Source: Paenibacillus cellulosilyticus (GTDB taxonomy: Bacteria > Bacillota > Bacilli > Paenibacillales > Paenibacillaceae). Taken from it: a DNA stretch of 64,000 bases. Below the pieces are notes generated by a model. The model was given only the letters and a program-made list of their open reading frames with translations. It ran no database searches and had not been told where the DNA came from. The position numbers and the translations under genes were made by a program. Shown in pieces: positions 9,950 to 19,231 of this stretch. The stretch's first letter is position 1; each line of letters begins with the position of its first letter. The stretch lies in NCBI RefSeq assembly GCF_003182255.1, contig NZ_QGTQ01000001.1:393634-457633 (forward strand), in the 5' to 3' direction.

Positions 9950-9990
9950 AAAAAAAGGATTGGACCGCTGCAGATGCAGCAATCCAACCC
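9950..9990 (-). terminator. Rho-independent terminator of fbaA
   Basis: On the minus strand a two-part stem (TTGGA/TCCAA outside, GCTGCA/TGCAGC inside) is followed by seven T residues. It lies 19 bases after the aldolase stop. Confidence 0.88.
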
Positions 9991-10008
9991 TTGTCCATTA
10001 TAGATGGA

Positions 10009-10866
10009 TTACGCTTTGTTCGACGAACCGAACTCACGGATTTTACCGATAACCGTCGTTTTAATCGCTTCACGGCCTGGTGCCAGGAATTTACGTGGAT
10101 CGTAAACTTCAGCGTCGTTCGTGAGGATTTCACGAGCAACTTTCGTGAACGCGATTTGGTTTTCCGTGTTAACGTTGATTTTAGCCGTACCGCGAGCAAT
10201 CGCTTTTTGGATGTGCTCCGTAGGGATACCCGTGCCGCCGTGCAATACGAGTGGCAGGCTGATCGTTTTGCAGATCTCTTCCATTTCAGCAAAGCCCAGT
10301 TTAGGCTCGCCTTTGTAAGGACCATGAACGGAACCAAGTGCTGGTGCGAGGCAGTCGATGCCCGTGCGTGCAACGATCTCTTTGCACTCATTGATATCAG
10401 CGTAGATAACGCCTTCAGCTACTACGTCGTCTTCTTGGCCGCCAACCGTACCAACTTCAGCTTCTACCGAAACGCCGCGTGCATGAGCGTATTCAACAAC
10501 TTCCGAAGTGATGCGAATGTTCTCTTCGATCGGATCATGCGAAGCGTCGATCATAACGGACGTGAAGCCTGCGTCGATTGCCGCTTTACATTTGTCAACG
10601 CTCGAACCATGGTCGAGGTGGATTGCCACAGGAACTGTGATGTTACCTTCTTCGATCAGGGATTTAACGATTGCCGTAACAACCTTGAAGCCGCCCATGT
10701 AACGAGCTGCGCCTTCGGATACGCCCAGAATAACTGGCGATTTCTCTTCTTGAGCCGCCGCCAGGATTGCTTGCGTCCACTCGAGGTTATTGATGTTGAA
10801 TTGACCAACTGCATAACCTTCCGCCAGAGCCTTGATAAGCATTTCTTTCATCGAAACCAATGCCAT
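10009..10866 (-). CDS. fbaA: Class II fructose-1,6-bisphosphate aldolase
   Basis: The 285-residue protein has the length of the Bacillus FbaA. It cleaves fructose 1,6-bisphosphate to glyceraldehyde 3-phosphate and dihydroxyacetone phosphate in the cytoplasm. The zinc-site residues of class II aldolases are visible: H83/D85/H86 in [10 protein letters not shown]181 in [10 protein letters not shown] and H209 in LHGGTG. AKINVNT, the usual phosphate-binding stretch, follows. AAGGAGG precedes the ATG. The gene stands alone with its own terminator, as glycolytic aldolases often do. Codon use is very regular, as expected for high expression. Confidence 0.97.
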   Translation of the reverse strand: MALVSMKEMLIKALAEGYAVGQFNINNLEWTQAILAAAQEEKSPVILGVSEGAARYMGGFKVVTAIVKSLIEEGNITVPVAIHLDHGSSVDKCKAAIDAGFTSVMIDASHDPIEENIRITSEVVEYAHARGVSVEAEVGTVGGQEDDVVAEGVIYADINECKEIVARTGIDCLAPALGSVHGPYKGEPKLGFAEMEEICKTISLPLVLHGGTGIPTEHIQKAIARGTAKINVNTENQIAFTKVAREILTNDAEVYDPRKFLAPGREAIKTTVIGKIREFGSSNKA

Positions 10867-11015
10867 TGTAAATCCTCCTTAAAAATAATTACAGGTGTCA
10901 ACCTTTCAATCATACCCAATTACAGCATTAGCTATAATCGGCCCGAACGGAATGGGGGCTTTCGGCTTTCCACGTTCACGTTCTACTTATATTCCTACAT
11001 GTTATCACAAATTTT

Positions 11016-11045
11016 ATTATAAAACTACCAATAGCAGGGCAGCAA
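11016..11045 (-). promoter_or_regulatory. Candidate sigma-A promoter for fbaA
   Basis: On the minus strand TTGCTG (11045-11040), an 18-bp spacer and TATAAT (11021-11016) form a plausible promoter about 150 bases before the aldolase start. The remaining sequence 10867-11310 contains no gene I can support. Confidence 0.4.
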
Positions 11046-11310
11046 TTTGGAAACCGCTTCGCTGCACAATTGTGACTGCAAACCTATAGGTCGCCACTAG
11101 ATATGACTTTCTTCCTCTTCGCTCTATTGCGTGTATGGAAACATTTTGTTGCGCTGTAAGTATTGAGTAGAGAGTCCGAGAATGGAGGTTTCCGTTGTCG
11201 ATCATAAGACAGCCAAGCAGTTGAGGCGCTCTAGGCATCCGCTGGCGAGGAAGTGCTGTCACTTCGTCATTATGTCCCGAATGCCCGAATCATAGGCGCT
11301 GAGATTCGTA

Positions 11311-11345
11311 CAAAAAAGAGCAGCAGGCGCGATGCCTGCTGCTCT
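11311..11345 (-). terminator. Terminator of the PAS histidine kinase gene
   Basis: A perfect 12-bp stem (AGAGCAGCAGGC/GCCTGCTGCTCT, 5-nt loop) is followed on the minus strand by TTTTTTG. The stem begins in the kinase stop codon. Confidence 0.88.
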
Positions 11346-13369
11346 TACTTCTTTTGGTCGATTGTCTTCCCTTCTGCAGGAAGGCGAATGGCAGCAACCG
11401 TTCCTTCACCCGCCTCACTGCTAAGCGATAGAACGCCGCCGTGAGCTTGGATGATTTTGAAACAAACCGTTAATCCAAGGCCCGTACCCGACTGTTTCGT
11501 CGTATAGAACGGCTCGCCTAGACGATCGATGACATGCTGTGGAATGCCGACCCCTTGGTCCACAATTTCAATTAATACGTCCCCTGCCTCATCCGTCCGA
11601 ATCTGGATGCGCAGCGTCCCGCCCTCTGGCATCGCTTCGATGGCATTCTTCATCAGATTGACGAGCACCTGCTTAATCTGATTCACGTCACATAACACAT
11701 TCGGCACATCCGGCCGTTCATCGATCTGAATGATGACATTCGTCAGAATGGCCTGCGAATCCATAATGGGCACGATATCTTCCAACATGCGTCCGATCCG
11801 ATAGGAAACAAGCTGACTCAGCTGTCCAGGTCTCGAAAGCACCATAAATTCGCCGACGATATAATTGATCCGCTCCAGTTCAGTTAACATCATCTCGTAG
11901 TAACGCTGCTTCCCCTCTGCCGACCGATGCAGCAGCTGCGTGAAGCCTTTCAGCGCTGTCAATGGGTTGCGAATCTCGTGCGCCACGCCTGCCGCTAGCT
12001 GGCCAACGACCGACAGCTTCTCTGATTGAATCATCCGCTGCTCGGACAATTTACTCTCCGTTACATCGAGCAGTGTACCCGATATAGCCGGCCGTCCTTC
12101 ATAGAATGCACCTGATGCCTGCATCTCCAGATAAAGCTCTGATTGATTGGATCCAAGCCCAGTTACACTGAGACGAGTCGTATGTCTCACATCCGATATC
12201 GACTGAAAATGCACCCTCAGCCTTGCCTGATCTGGCTCAGGTATGTATTCGGCCAGCGGCCTGCCGAGCATCTGTCCCGGCTTTACGCCAAATATGCTCT
12301 CAACCTGCTGATTTACATAGACGAGCCTGCCATCCTGCTCAATAAATACGCCGAATAAGGAGCTTTCGACGAAGTTCCGATAATTGATATCCGTCTGCAG
12401 CAGCGTCACACCGGCTGAATCCAGCTCATGGATACCTATGGTTAGTCTTACGACGAGCAGCACGATCGTAAGGATCGCGCCTACGCTGAATATCGTAAAC
12501 TCTCCGTTATAGCAAATCATGACGATAAGTGCCGCATTGGCGATAAGAATGAGTCCATACCTACGAATAAACCAGGCGAAGGAGCCTTTTTGAGCCGTAT
12601 CTCCACAAGCGGGACGGCGGGGATCCAGCTCCGGCAATGCGGCGAAGCCCGTCATCAAGATACCAAGCATCCAGCAAGCGTCCGATATCCACGAATTAGT
12701 ACCGGGCAGCAAGTAAATAAACATCGTATTGCCGGCGAGCCGAAGTATGAATCCGAATAGCAGCAGCCGGTTGGCGCGCGAAGAGTATCCCGAACTGCCC
12801 GATAAAGTGAGATAAAGCAGCAAAAAAATAACGACCGCATTCGCTGAGGAGTTAACAAGAATATAACCGATAACGTCGCCGTTTATGTTATTATCCTGCC
12901 AGAACAAGGACTCAAGCTGAAGCTTCCAATACAGCGTGCTCGCAACCACGACAAGCAGCGCGATCTCGACAATGAAGCCGCGTGCCAACTTCGCTCCGCG
13001 AAGCCGATCTCGATACTGGTAATAGATGCCTATAATAATAAATCCATAGTATAGCAGCCACAGATATCCGGGGAAACCGAAATAAATCGGCTCGCTTCCT
13101 GTAAGCAACACGCGTGATATCCAGCCTATATGTGCAATCGTATGATCAATCATGCCAAGGCCGAAGAACAGCCATAGCTTCGACTGCTTGCCTGACAGTC
13201 GATAGGCCCGAAACATCATCATCATCGTATAGAAGGATGCGGACAGCTGAAGAAGGTTGCTGACAACGACGCCGGAGAACGATTCCTTACGCCAGAAAGC
13301 CAGCCAAATTGCGCATCCTGCTAAAAGCATGAAACCTAGGTGTACGTAATATTTCTTGTTATTTATCAT
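11345..13369 (-). CDS. Membrane PAS-domain sensor histidine kinase
   Basis: A 674-residue kinase. Residues 1-320 hold about eight to nine membrane helices in a MASE-like sensor arrangement. A PAS domain (about 330-440, NFVESSLFGVFIEQDGRLVYVN) follows. Then come HisKA with the phosphorylatable His in VAHEIRNPLTALKGF (about 462), and HATPase_c with the N box (LMKNAIEAMPEGG) and the G boxes (DQGVGIP, GTGLGL). The compact HEIRNPLT kinase core without HAMP is typical of sporulation phosphorelay kinases of Bacillus and Paenibacillus. The absence of an adjacent response regulator fits that, but the assignment is an inference. GGGGGG precedes the ATG. Confidence 0.88.
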   Translation of the reverse strand: MINNKKYYVHLGFMLLAGCAIWLAFWRKESFSGVVVSNLLQLSASFYTMMMMFRAYRLSGKQSKLWLFFGLGMIDHTIAHIGWISRVLLTGSEPIYFGFPGYLWLLYYGFIIIGIYYQYRDRLRGAKLARGFIVEIALLVVVASTLYWKLQLESLFWQDNNINGDVIGYILVNSSANAVVIFLLLYLTLSGSSGYSSRANRLLLFGFILRLAGNTMFIYLLPGTNSWISDACWMLGILMTGFAALPELDPRRPACGDTAQKGSFAWFIRRYGLILIANAALIVMICYNGEFTIFSVGAILTIVLLVVRLTIGIHELDSAGVTLLQTDINYRNFVESSLFGVFIEQDGRLVYVNQQVESIFGVKPGQMLGRPLAEYIPEPDQARLRVHFQSISDVRHTTRLSVTGLGSNQSELYLEMQASGAFYEGRPAISGTLLDVTESKLSEQRMIQSEKLSVVGQLAAGVAHEIRNPLTALKGFTQLLHRSAEGKQRYYEMMLTELERINYIVGEFMVLSRPGQLSQLVSYRIGRMLEDIVPIMDSQAILTNVIIQIDERPDVPNVLCDVNQIKQVLVNLMKNAIEAMPEGGTLRIQIRTDEAGDVLIEIVDQGVGIPQHVIDRLGEPFYTTKQSGTGLGLTVCFKIIQAHGGVLSLSSEAGEGTVAAIRLPAEGKTIDQKK

Positions 13370-13473
13370 GCTGCCCCCCAGATAGCCGTGCTATCGAGCC
13401 GATTATTCATGTTGAAATATTGTATTCGGTTTAATAGGTTAAACTCCTTCATTATGCAGCCACCTAGCTAACT

Positions 13474-13731
13474 TTATCGTTGCGATAACCGAGTCTTATC
13501 TTGGAATACTTCACTCAAGCAGTCGGATACAGGATATTCGCGTTCAATGAAGCTTTGAGAACGAATGCCCACAACAGGAGGATGCTGCTCATCCGGCCGG
13601 AGAGCAGCATATAGGATGCCTTCGACAAGACTTATTCCATCACTTCGGGATCGGTGCTGTTCAGGGATGGGAGACTGCTCGGGGATGGGTATTACCCAAT
13701 TTAGAGGAACTACAAGATTCCGTTGCATCAT
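13474..13731 (-). CDS. Doubtful small open frame between kinase and TPR gene
   Basis: An 85-codon frame begins ATGATG right after a TATAAT hexamer (13738-13733), without a ribosome binding site. It matches no family I know. Its N-terminal part contains a short internal duplication (IPIPEQSPIPEQH) mirrored in the DNA by two CCCATCCC-type units. It may be a real small protein, an RNA, or chance. The rest of 13370-13805 shows nothing else. Confidence 0.2.
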   Translation of the reverse strand: MMQRNLVVPLNWVIPIPEQSPIPEQHRSRSDGISLVEGILYAALRPDEQHPPVVGIRSQSFIEREYPVSDCLSEVFQDKTRLSQR

Positions 13732-13809
13732 TATAGCAAACAGATACCAGGACTAGGGTCGATTTCCGATAATAATGTAAAAACCCATAAACATACACCT
13801 AAATCGAAT

Positions 13810-13854
13810 AAAAATAACCCCCGATCCCACAATGATAGTAGTTCGGAGGCTTTT
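13810..13854 (-). terminator. Terminator of the HSP90/TPR operon, repeated family copy A
   Basis: On the minus strand CCTCCGA pairs with TCGGGGG, with an inner CTAC/GTGG stem, followed by TTATTTTTATT. Its sequence is closely related to the hairpin at 16921, with the shared parts CCGATCCCAC and GTTCGGAGGCT. Confidence 0.75.
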
Positions 13855-13937
13855 ATCCGTTTATGCGCATAATTACAGCAATCGTCTAACCAATGCGAAT
13901 ATCAAGCCGCATGAGCATGGATAAAACAGTTGTTGCG

Positions 13938-14999
13938 TCATTCGGCTTGCAGCTGAAACGCATCAATCATCCGGTTCATATGCTTTTCTTTATCCGCCAT
14001 ATAAGTCTGCATATAATCATTGCCGTTACGGCGATCGAAGGCATCTGCCGCTGCAGCTATCTCTTGATCCAGCCAAGCAAGCGTAACCCGGCCGTCCTCG
14101 ACAAGCTTCTTCCTGCGTTTCTTCTTATGCCATTCCCGGAGGAAGAAGCGCACCGACAGCAAATAGTTGAGTCGTTCCCAGCTGGACTTGCTCTCCAATC
14201 CATAACGAATCGTCTCGTTATAGATTTTGACCGCCTTCGGCAGATCGGTCACGGTGAAGAACTCCAGGAACACGCCTTGCTCCTCGATAAACTGCGGCCC
14301 CTTAATAACACGGAAGGCCTTCTTCCCGACAGCGATAGCCTCTTCGTATTGCTTCAGCTTCAAGAGCGGCACCATGACCTCGCTGTAGGTTGCCTGCGGG
14401 ATCGAGTGACAGCTCATTTTGCCGTCCAGAATGGGCCGCACGGCTTGCATCCCTTTCTTCAGCTGGTTCGCCGCGAACAGGTAGTGGCCGAATGCGTTCT
14501 GCTCGCATGCCCGGCAATCCGCTAGTCCATCGCGTGACGCTCCGCGCCATTGCTTATAGCACTCCGCCGCCTCCTGCGTTAGTCCTCTCGAAAGCAGAAA
14601 TCCGCTTCTCTTATGGTAATAGGGGCGAAGCGAATACCCATACTCGATGCATCGCTGTTTGAAATCTTCGAATACAGCCTCTATCTGCATCAAGCTGAAT
14701 ACGGGGAAGCGCCAGATCATGCCAATGACCCACTTGTAATACCACATCAACTCGTGGCGGGAATACATAGAAGGCGATTGATCGTACTTGGATAGACACC
14801 ACGCGAATGCGGTAATCATTCGCTCCTGCGCACCCGCCTCCGATGCTGCCGTAAAGTAACTGATGCGTGCATGATAAGCATCCTCTTCGGTCATATACTG
14901 ATCGGCGATTCGAATCATTTCCTCCAATACGGCCAGCTTCTGCTTCCCTTCCGGCATGCTCCAGCTGCTGCGTCTCAGCTCGTCATATCGGTTCTTCAT
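13938..14999 (-). CDS. TPR-like helical protein coupled to HSP90
   Basis: A 353-residue, all-helical protein. Its ATG overlaps the stop of the HSP90-family gene (ATGA), so the two are translationally coupled. The middle part has degenerate tetratricopeptide-like helical pairs (residues about 165-275; for example ANQLKKGMQAVRPILDGK and LLKLKQYEEAIAVGKKAF). Two Cys-containing patches, CRAC and SCH, resemble a possible metal site. There is no signal peptide. Because TPR proteins are the classic HSP90 co-chaperones in eukaryotes, coupling to an HSP90 suggests a partner or client adaptor. This is inference from context. Confidence 0.7.
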   Translation of the reverse strand: MKNRYDELRRSSWSMPEGKQKLAVLEEMIRIADQYMTEEDAYHARISYFTAASEAGAQERMITAFAWCLSKYDQSPSMYSRHELMWYYKWVIGMIWRFPVFSLMQIEAVFEDFKQRCIEYGYSLRPYYHKRSGFLLSRGLTQEAAECYKQWRGASRDGLADCRACEQNAFGHYLFAANQLKKGMQAVRPILDGKMSCHSIPQATYSEVMVPLLKLKQYEEAIAVGKKAFRVIKGPQFIEEQGVFLEFFTVTDLPKAVKIYNETIRYGLESKSSWERLNYLLSVRFFLREWHKKKRRKKLVEDGRVTLAWLDQEIAAAADAFDRRNGNDYMQTYMADKEKHMNRMIDAFQLQAE

Positions 15000-16774
15000 C
15001 GGTTAACCTCGGCTCCATCAAGCCCTCGATTCATGAACTGCAGCAGCGAGTCATTCATCATCCTCAGTTCCGCCGGTCCCATCGGATGGTTGCCGAGCAG
15101 CAGTGCCTGCGTATAGAACAGTTCGATGCTCGCCTTACGTAGGTGAGGATCACGCGCCTCCATCGCTTTACGCACCATCGGGTTGTTGTAATTGAAGCAC
15201 AGCTTCGCGTACGGCACATCGTACAGGTCATCCTTAATGACGCGCACGACATCAGCAAAGAGCGCATTCGCCTGCTGCTCGCTCTCCTCCGCCAGCCTGA
15301 AGAAGTTGACGTCCTGATTCGTGTTATACAATACCGGAATATCGGCTGGTTCGAACCAGCGAACGAGTGCGCGGCATTGGAAGTCCTCGAGCAGCGCATT
15401 GCTCTGATCAATGAACGGCTGTGCCGTCAGCTTGTCCTCCAGATCGAGCTCCTCGAATTGATTCGCGAACTCCAGCGTATTCAGAATGTCGACCTTTATG
15501 TCCTCGTCCAGCTCTGTTACTTTGCGCACCAAGTCTAAATCATGGACGTAACCGCCGTTAATCACCATCAGCTCCTGCGCACGCGCCACACGGGCAACCT
15601 GCCGGTATTCATCCAGCGTTGGCGTTACGAGCAGCTCCTTGTGGTCGCGCAAAATCTCAGCCATCGTCAGCTCGCCATAAGATGTCTCAAAGCGCAAATG
15701 CCGAACGAACAGCGCATACAGCTCGTCATCCTCAACGGCCATCGTCTTGATCGAGGCATAATGAATGAGCACGATGCGCCGGAACAGATCGGGATCACGA
15801 TCAGCCAACTCGATCAGATAGCGTTTAATGCATTCGCCCAGCTCATCGCGGACGGCGAAGAACAGATCATTCTCTTGGAATGCCTCGCGCGATGCGGTAG
15901 GACGTAGACTGTTCGTATTAATGATGCCGTTGACGAAGAACGCCCACGGCGGAAGAATGTTGTTCATTCGATCCGAGAGCAGCATGTTTTTGAGATAGAC
16001 GCGATGCTTCTTCTCGTCCTGCAGGCTGACTGCATACGGCAAAATATGCGCGATGCCGTTCACGCCTCCAATGAGCGAGGTTAGCGGGATGATATCGAGC
16101 GGCTTGTTGTACGTGATACCTTCGACATACGCCATCGCCTCCGGCTTATCCAGCAGCCATGGCGGCTTCGACTCATTGATCGTTCGTTCGAATTTATCTT
16201 CGACGAGCATAATGGTTGTCGGCAAATACTGCCCGTATTTCTCCAGCAGCTCGCTCACGCGATAATACTCAAAATATTCCTCGAACTCCGGCTTCGCCTT
16301 CAGGTAGACGGTCGTCCCGATCGGCACCTGCCGCTTCAGCTTCTTGATCGAGTAGGTGCCATCCGGCTTACCCCGCCATTCCAGTGCATCGTCTTCGAGT
16401 GCAGAACGCGTAATAAGCACAATCTCTTCGCTGACAACGAAGCAGGACAGCAAACCAACACCAAACTGGCCGATGAAATCATCCGCCGAATCTTGATCGT
16501 CCCGCTTCGTAGAACCGCCAATCCGAGCGAGAAACTGATCGATCTCGTCCTCCGTCAGCCCACAGCCGTTATCTGTGAAAGAAATGTTGTGCGAAGAATA
16601 AATTTCAACTTTAACTGCCTCGTCGAACGTGTGCCCCAGCCGTTTGCGCGCGGTAACCGCATCTACTCCGTTCTGCAGCAGCTCGCGGATAAATACACCC
16701 GGCTCGGAGTAGAGATGGTTGGACAGCAGATCGATAACGCCTTGCAGATTCACTTGAAAGTTCATATTTTTCAT
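14996..16774 (-). CDS. HSP90-family molecular chaperone
   Basis: I place the start at ATG 16774 (MKNMNFQVNLQ), seven bases after GAGGG, giving 592 residues. An in-frame extension to 16819 lacks a ribosome binding site. The N-terminal GHKL ATPase motifs are clear: ELLQNGVDA (Bergerat helix; ELISNASDA in HtpG), FTDNGCGLTEDEI and IGQFGVGLLSCF. The middle domain has an Arg in RPTASREAFQ, matching the catalytic Arg loop of HSP90. This is a diverged bacterial HSP90 distinct from standard HtpG (altered N, G1 and G2 boxes). It is first in a two-gene operon with the TPR-like gene. Confidence 0.88.
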   Translation of the reverse strand: MKNMNFQVNLQGVIDLLSNHLYSEPGVFIRELLQNGVDAVTARKRLGHTFDEAVKVEIYSSHNISFTDNGCGLTEDEIDQFLARIGGSTKRDDQDSADDFIGQFGVGLLSCFVVSEEIVLITRSALEDDALEWRGKPDGTYSIKKLKRQVPIGTTVYLKAKPEFEEYFEYYRVSELLEKYGQYLPTTIMLVEDKFERTINESKPPWLLDKPEAMAYVEGITYNKPLDIIPLTSLIGGVNGIAHILPYAVSLQDEKKHRVYLKNMLLSDRMNNILPPWAFFVNGIINTNSLRPTASREAFQENDLFFAVRDELGECIKRYLIELADRDPDLFRRIVLIHYASIKTMAVEDDELYALFVRHLRFETSYGELTMAEILRDHKELLVTPTLDEYRQVARVARAQELMVINGGYVHDLDLVRKVTELDEDIKVDILNTLEFANQFEELDLEDKLTAQPFIDQSNALLEDFQCRALVRWFEPADIPVLYNTNQDVNFFRLAEESEQQANALFADVVRVIKDDLYDVPYAKLCFNYNNPMVRKAMEARDPHLRKASIELFYTQALLLGNHPMGPAELRMMNDSLLQFMNRGLDGAEVNR

Positions 16775-16920
16775 AATGGCACCCTCAATGTTTGTAGGAA
16801 TAGAAATGAGTAAGCTCATTCATTCATATCGGTTAAGCTGCAAGATTCATTATATCAAATCGGTATCAACGCTTGGTGCGATTTCCGAGAATGGTATAAG
16901 AGGGCCACATTCATCCGACA

Positions 16921-16965
16921 AAATAAAAGCCTCCGATCCCACTACTATAGTGGTTCGGAGGCTCC
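16921..16965 (-). terminator. Terminator of the NlpC/P60 gene, repeated family copy B
   Basis: GCCTCCGA pairs with TCGGAGGC, with an inner CACTA/TAGTG stem. The minus-strand tail is TTTTATTTT. It is a relative of the terminator at 13810. Confidence 0.85.
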
Positions 16966-16981
16966 ATCTGCTTACCTGAAA

Positions 16982-17491
16982 TTACAAGACGCGTCTTGCT
17001 GTGGCATAACGGCTTGAATAGTCGCTTAAGTTGCGAATATAGACGCCGTTCATGTTCGTGCCAATCGTGTTATGAATGAATTGGCCATTGCCGATATAGA
17101 TGCCAACATGGTTAATCGTCGATGTCTTGCCATTATTGAAGAAGATCAAATCGCCCTTTTTCAAATTGCTCTTTGCTACATATGTACCTTGAAGCCGTTG
17201 GCTGCTCGTGCCCCATTTGAGACTGACGCCATATTTGCCGAATACGTACTTCGTGAAGGAGGAGCAGTCGAATATAAGCTTACTCGTGTTGTTCGTCCCG
17301 AACTTGTACGTTACTTTGCCTTGCAGCGACTTCGCATAAGCGATAATGCTGTCAGCCTTCGCCGATGCTGTCGTCGCGGCAGCTGCATGGGCTTGTCCGA
17401 CATTGATGCCATCTATAACGGAAGCGCCAGACAGAAGAGCGAAGCAGCAGGTCGTCGCGATGACCGTCTTTTTCATCCAATTGAGTGTCAC
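16982..17491 (-). CDS. Secreted NlpC/P60 cell-wall endopeptidase
   Basis: The likely start is GTG 17491, nine bases after AGGAGG. The later ATG (MKKTV) is too far from this site. The 169-residue product has a signal peptide (residues 6-36, cut after AHA). It then consists of a single NlpC/P60 domain with catalytic Cys76 in FDCSSF, His128 in NHVGIYIG and a third polar residue near His140. Enzymes of this family hydrolyse D-gamma-glutamyl-meso-diaminopimelate linkages in peptidoglycan stem peptides. No SH3, LysM or SLH wall-binding module is attached. It is transcribed alone toward the terminator at 16921. Confidence 0.92.
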   Translation of the reverse strand: MTLNWMKKTVIATTCCFALLSGASVIDGINVGQAHAAAATTASAKADSIIAYAKSLQGKVTYKFGTNNTSKLIFDCSSFTKYVFGKYGVSLKWGTSSQRLQGTYVAKSNLKKGDLIFFNNGKTSTINHVGIYIGNGQFIHNTIGTNMNGVYIRNLSDYSSRYATARRVL

Positions 17492-17612
17492 GATGATATA
17501 CCTCCTGATGTTTGTCTCGAGTTGCAGGGAGAGTATACCATGGATTTTTAACCTATTAGTGGAATCTGAATAGTTTCTCACTTTGGCAATAAGTACATCC
17601 GTTATTAAAATA

Positions 17613-18215
17613 TTACCTCTTTCGGTTCGTCTTCGCCTCTCGCGGATGCCAATTAATGATTAATATGAGCTGCTCCTGCATGTAGGACGGCGGGTACTTA
17701 AACCCGCCCTCAATCCAGTGAAAAATGAGGCCCAACAGCGCATTGATCGCATAAACCGCGGACAATTCGGGATTAATATCACTGTCCTCCCGCTCGTAGA
17801 CAAGCTCCTCCATTGCGATCTGCTTGATCGCTTGGAACATTCGCTCCTTCAGGCCAAGAATAACCTTACTTTTAAGTAGAATGGTGTATACGGCCTCATT
17901 GGTATAAATATGCTCGAAAATTTGAACCGAATTCGCCGTCAGCTCGTCGATTCGGAATACGTCCTGATTCTCGTACGGCGCGCGGAACGATCGCAGCAGA
18001 TCTTGAATCAAGTCCTCCATAATGTCGCCAAGCAGCGCTTCCTTGTTCTCATAATGCGTGTAGAACGTGCCGCGATTATAGTTAGCTCGCTCGACGATCT
18101 CGGTGATCGAGATCGCATCAAAGTCCTTCTGCTCCATTAGGTTAAGAAGCGCCTGTTTGAGTGCTTCCTTACTGCGCAGAACACGCCGATCCACTTTTTT
18201 ACCCATCCCGGTCAT
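17613..18215 (-). CDS. TetR-family regulator divergent from SDR (module 1)
   Basis: The start chosen is ATG 18215 (MTGMGKKVDRR), six bases after AAGGGTGG, giving 200 residues. The N-terminal TetR helix-turn-helix is ISITEIVERANYNRGTFYTHYENKEALL (two adjoining parts, about residues 35-62). The C-terminal ligand domain resembles the TetR_C_33 type. It is divergent from the short-chain dehydrogenase at 18390 and shares a 174-bp intergenic region with two inverted repeats, so it most likely represses that gene and itself. The regulator at 28961 has the same length, domain layout and neighbour. Confidence 0.9.
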   Translation of the reverse strand: MTGMGKKVDRRVLRSKEALKQALLNLMEQKDFDAISITEIVERANYNRGTFYTHYENKEALLGDIMEDLIQDLLRSFRAPYENQDVFRIDELTANSVQIFEHIYTNEAVYTILLKSKVILGLKERMFQAIKQIAMEELVYEREDSDINPELSAVYAINALLGLIFHWIEGGFKYPPSYMQEQLILIINWHPREAKTNRKR

Positions 18216-18266
18216 AAAAATCCACCCTTCGTTATTCAACAAACAGGGTCAAAACGATCGATAACT

Positions 18267-18354
18267 GACAAACGGACCTTTTTTACTGATTGTTTGTCCA
18301 GTTCCACATTCATTATACTCGAATTACACAGATGTATGGTTATTGAACATCTGT
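18267..18354. promoter_or_regulatory. Divergent TetR/SDR control region with two inverted repeats
   Basis: GACAAAC (18267-18273) is mirrored by GTTTGTC (18292-18298), and ACAGATGT (18328-18335) by ACATCTGT (18347-18354). A possible plus-strand promoter TTGTTT-18-TATACT (18290-18319) lies between them, so the first repeat overlaps its -35 region and the second lies downstream of its -10. This is the placement expected for TetR-type operators; which one binds is not shown. Confidence 0.5.
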
Positions 18355-18389
18355 ATATAAACTAACTTAAACCTTTGGAGGTCATCCGA

Positions 18390-19148
18390 ATGAGACTTTC
18401 TGGACAAGTAGCTGTAGTAACGGGCGCTGCATCGGGTATGGGCAAAGCAATCGCCGAGCTGTATGCGGCTGAAGGAGCGAAGGTCGTTGTTTCCGACTTG
18501 CGTGTAGAGGCTGCGCAGGCCGTTGTAGACGGTATTGAAGCCAAAGGCGGAACTGCCCTTGCAGTGGCAGCGAACGTAGCGAAGGAAGAAGACGTGCAGC
18601 AGCTGATCGACGCGACAGTCGAGAAGTTCGGCACGGTTGATATATTGGTGAATAACGCAGGGATCATGGACAACTTCGTGCCTGCCGGCGACCTGACGGA
18701 CGATCTGTGGGAGCGCGTATTCGCGGTAAACACGACAGGCCCGATGCGCACGACGCGCAAGGTTCTGCCATTGTTCCTTGAGAAGCAAGCAGGCGTCATC
18801 GTCAACATCGCATCGGCAGGCGGCCTGCACGGCTCCCGCGCCGGCGCAGCATATACGGCATCGAAGCATGCGGTTGTCGGCTTCACGAAGAACGTCGGCT
18901 TCCAATATGCGAAGCAGGGCATCCGTTGTAACGCAATCGCGCCAGGCGGCGTTGCTACGAATATCGGGGCATCGATGACGGCTCCGAATCCATTTGGCGC
19001 TGAGCGTGCGATGGCGGGTCTTGGTATCAACCCACGCACAGGCGAGCCAGAGGAAATCGCGAAGGTCGCATTGTTCCTCGCGTCGAGCGAATCGAGCTTC
19101 GTCAACGGTACGGTCATTGCTGCAGACGCAGGATGGACGGCTTATTAA
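18390..19148 (+). CDS. Short-chain dehydrogenase/reductase (module 1)
   Basis: ATG 18390 is eight bases after GGAGG; product 252 residues. It is a classical SDR: TGAASGMG (cofactor-binding turn), an acidic SDL after strand 2 favouring NAD(H), NNAG, catalytic Ser in NIASAGG, and Y-x3-K in YTASK. The C-terminus GTVIAADAGWTAY is typical of glucose/3-oxoacyl reductase-like members. The substrate cannot be read from sequence. The divergent TetR suggests induction by a small hydrophobic or toxic compound. A strong terminator follows at 19180. Confidence 0.9.
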   Translation: MRLSGQVAVVTGAASGMGKAIAELYAAEGAKVVVSDLRVEAAQAVVDGIEAKGGTALAVAANVAKEEDVQQLIDATVEKFGTVDILVNNAGIMDNFVPAGDLTDDLWERVFAVNTTGPMRTTRKVLPLFLEKQAGVIVNIASAGGLHGSRAGAAYTASKHAVVGFTKNVGFQYAKQGIRCNAIAPGGVATNIGASMTAPNPFGAERAMAGLGINPRTGEPEEIAKVALFLASSESSFVNGTVIAADAGWTAY

Positions 19149-19179
19149 TCACATTGGAACGTATAAGCTCCTAACGTGC

Positions 19180-19216
19180 AAAGAAGCACCCGTGGTTTGA
19201 ACACGGGTGCTTCTTT
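19180..19216 (+). terminator. Terminator after SDR (module 1)
   Basis: A perfect 15-bp stem (AAAGAAGCACCCGTG and its complement) with a 7-nt loop ends in CTTCTTTG. Confidence 0.85.
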
Positions 19217-19231
19217 GTGCATGCTGCACAT

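Noticed and set aside
9991-11022. Long open frame (343 codons) on the plus strand opposite fbaA
   Set aside because: It is the antisense shadow of a strongly codon-biased aldolase gene, with no family resemblance and no ribosome binding site.
11017-11262. 81-codon minus-strand frame upstream of fbaA
   Set aside because: Overlaps the candidate fbaA promoter, has no ribosome binding site and no family resemblance.
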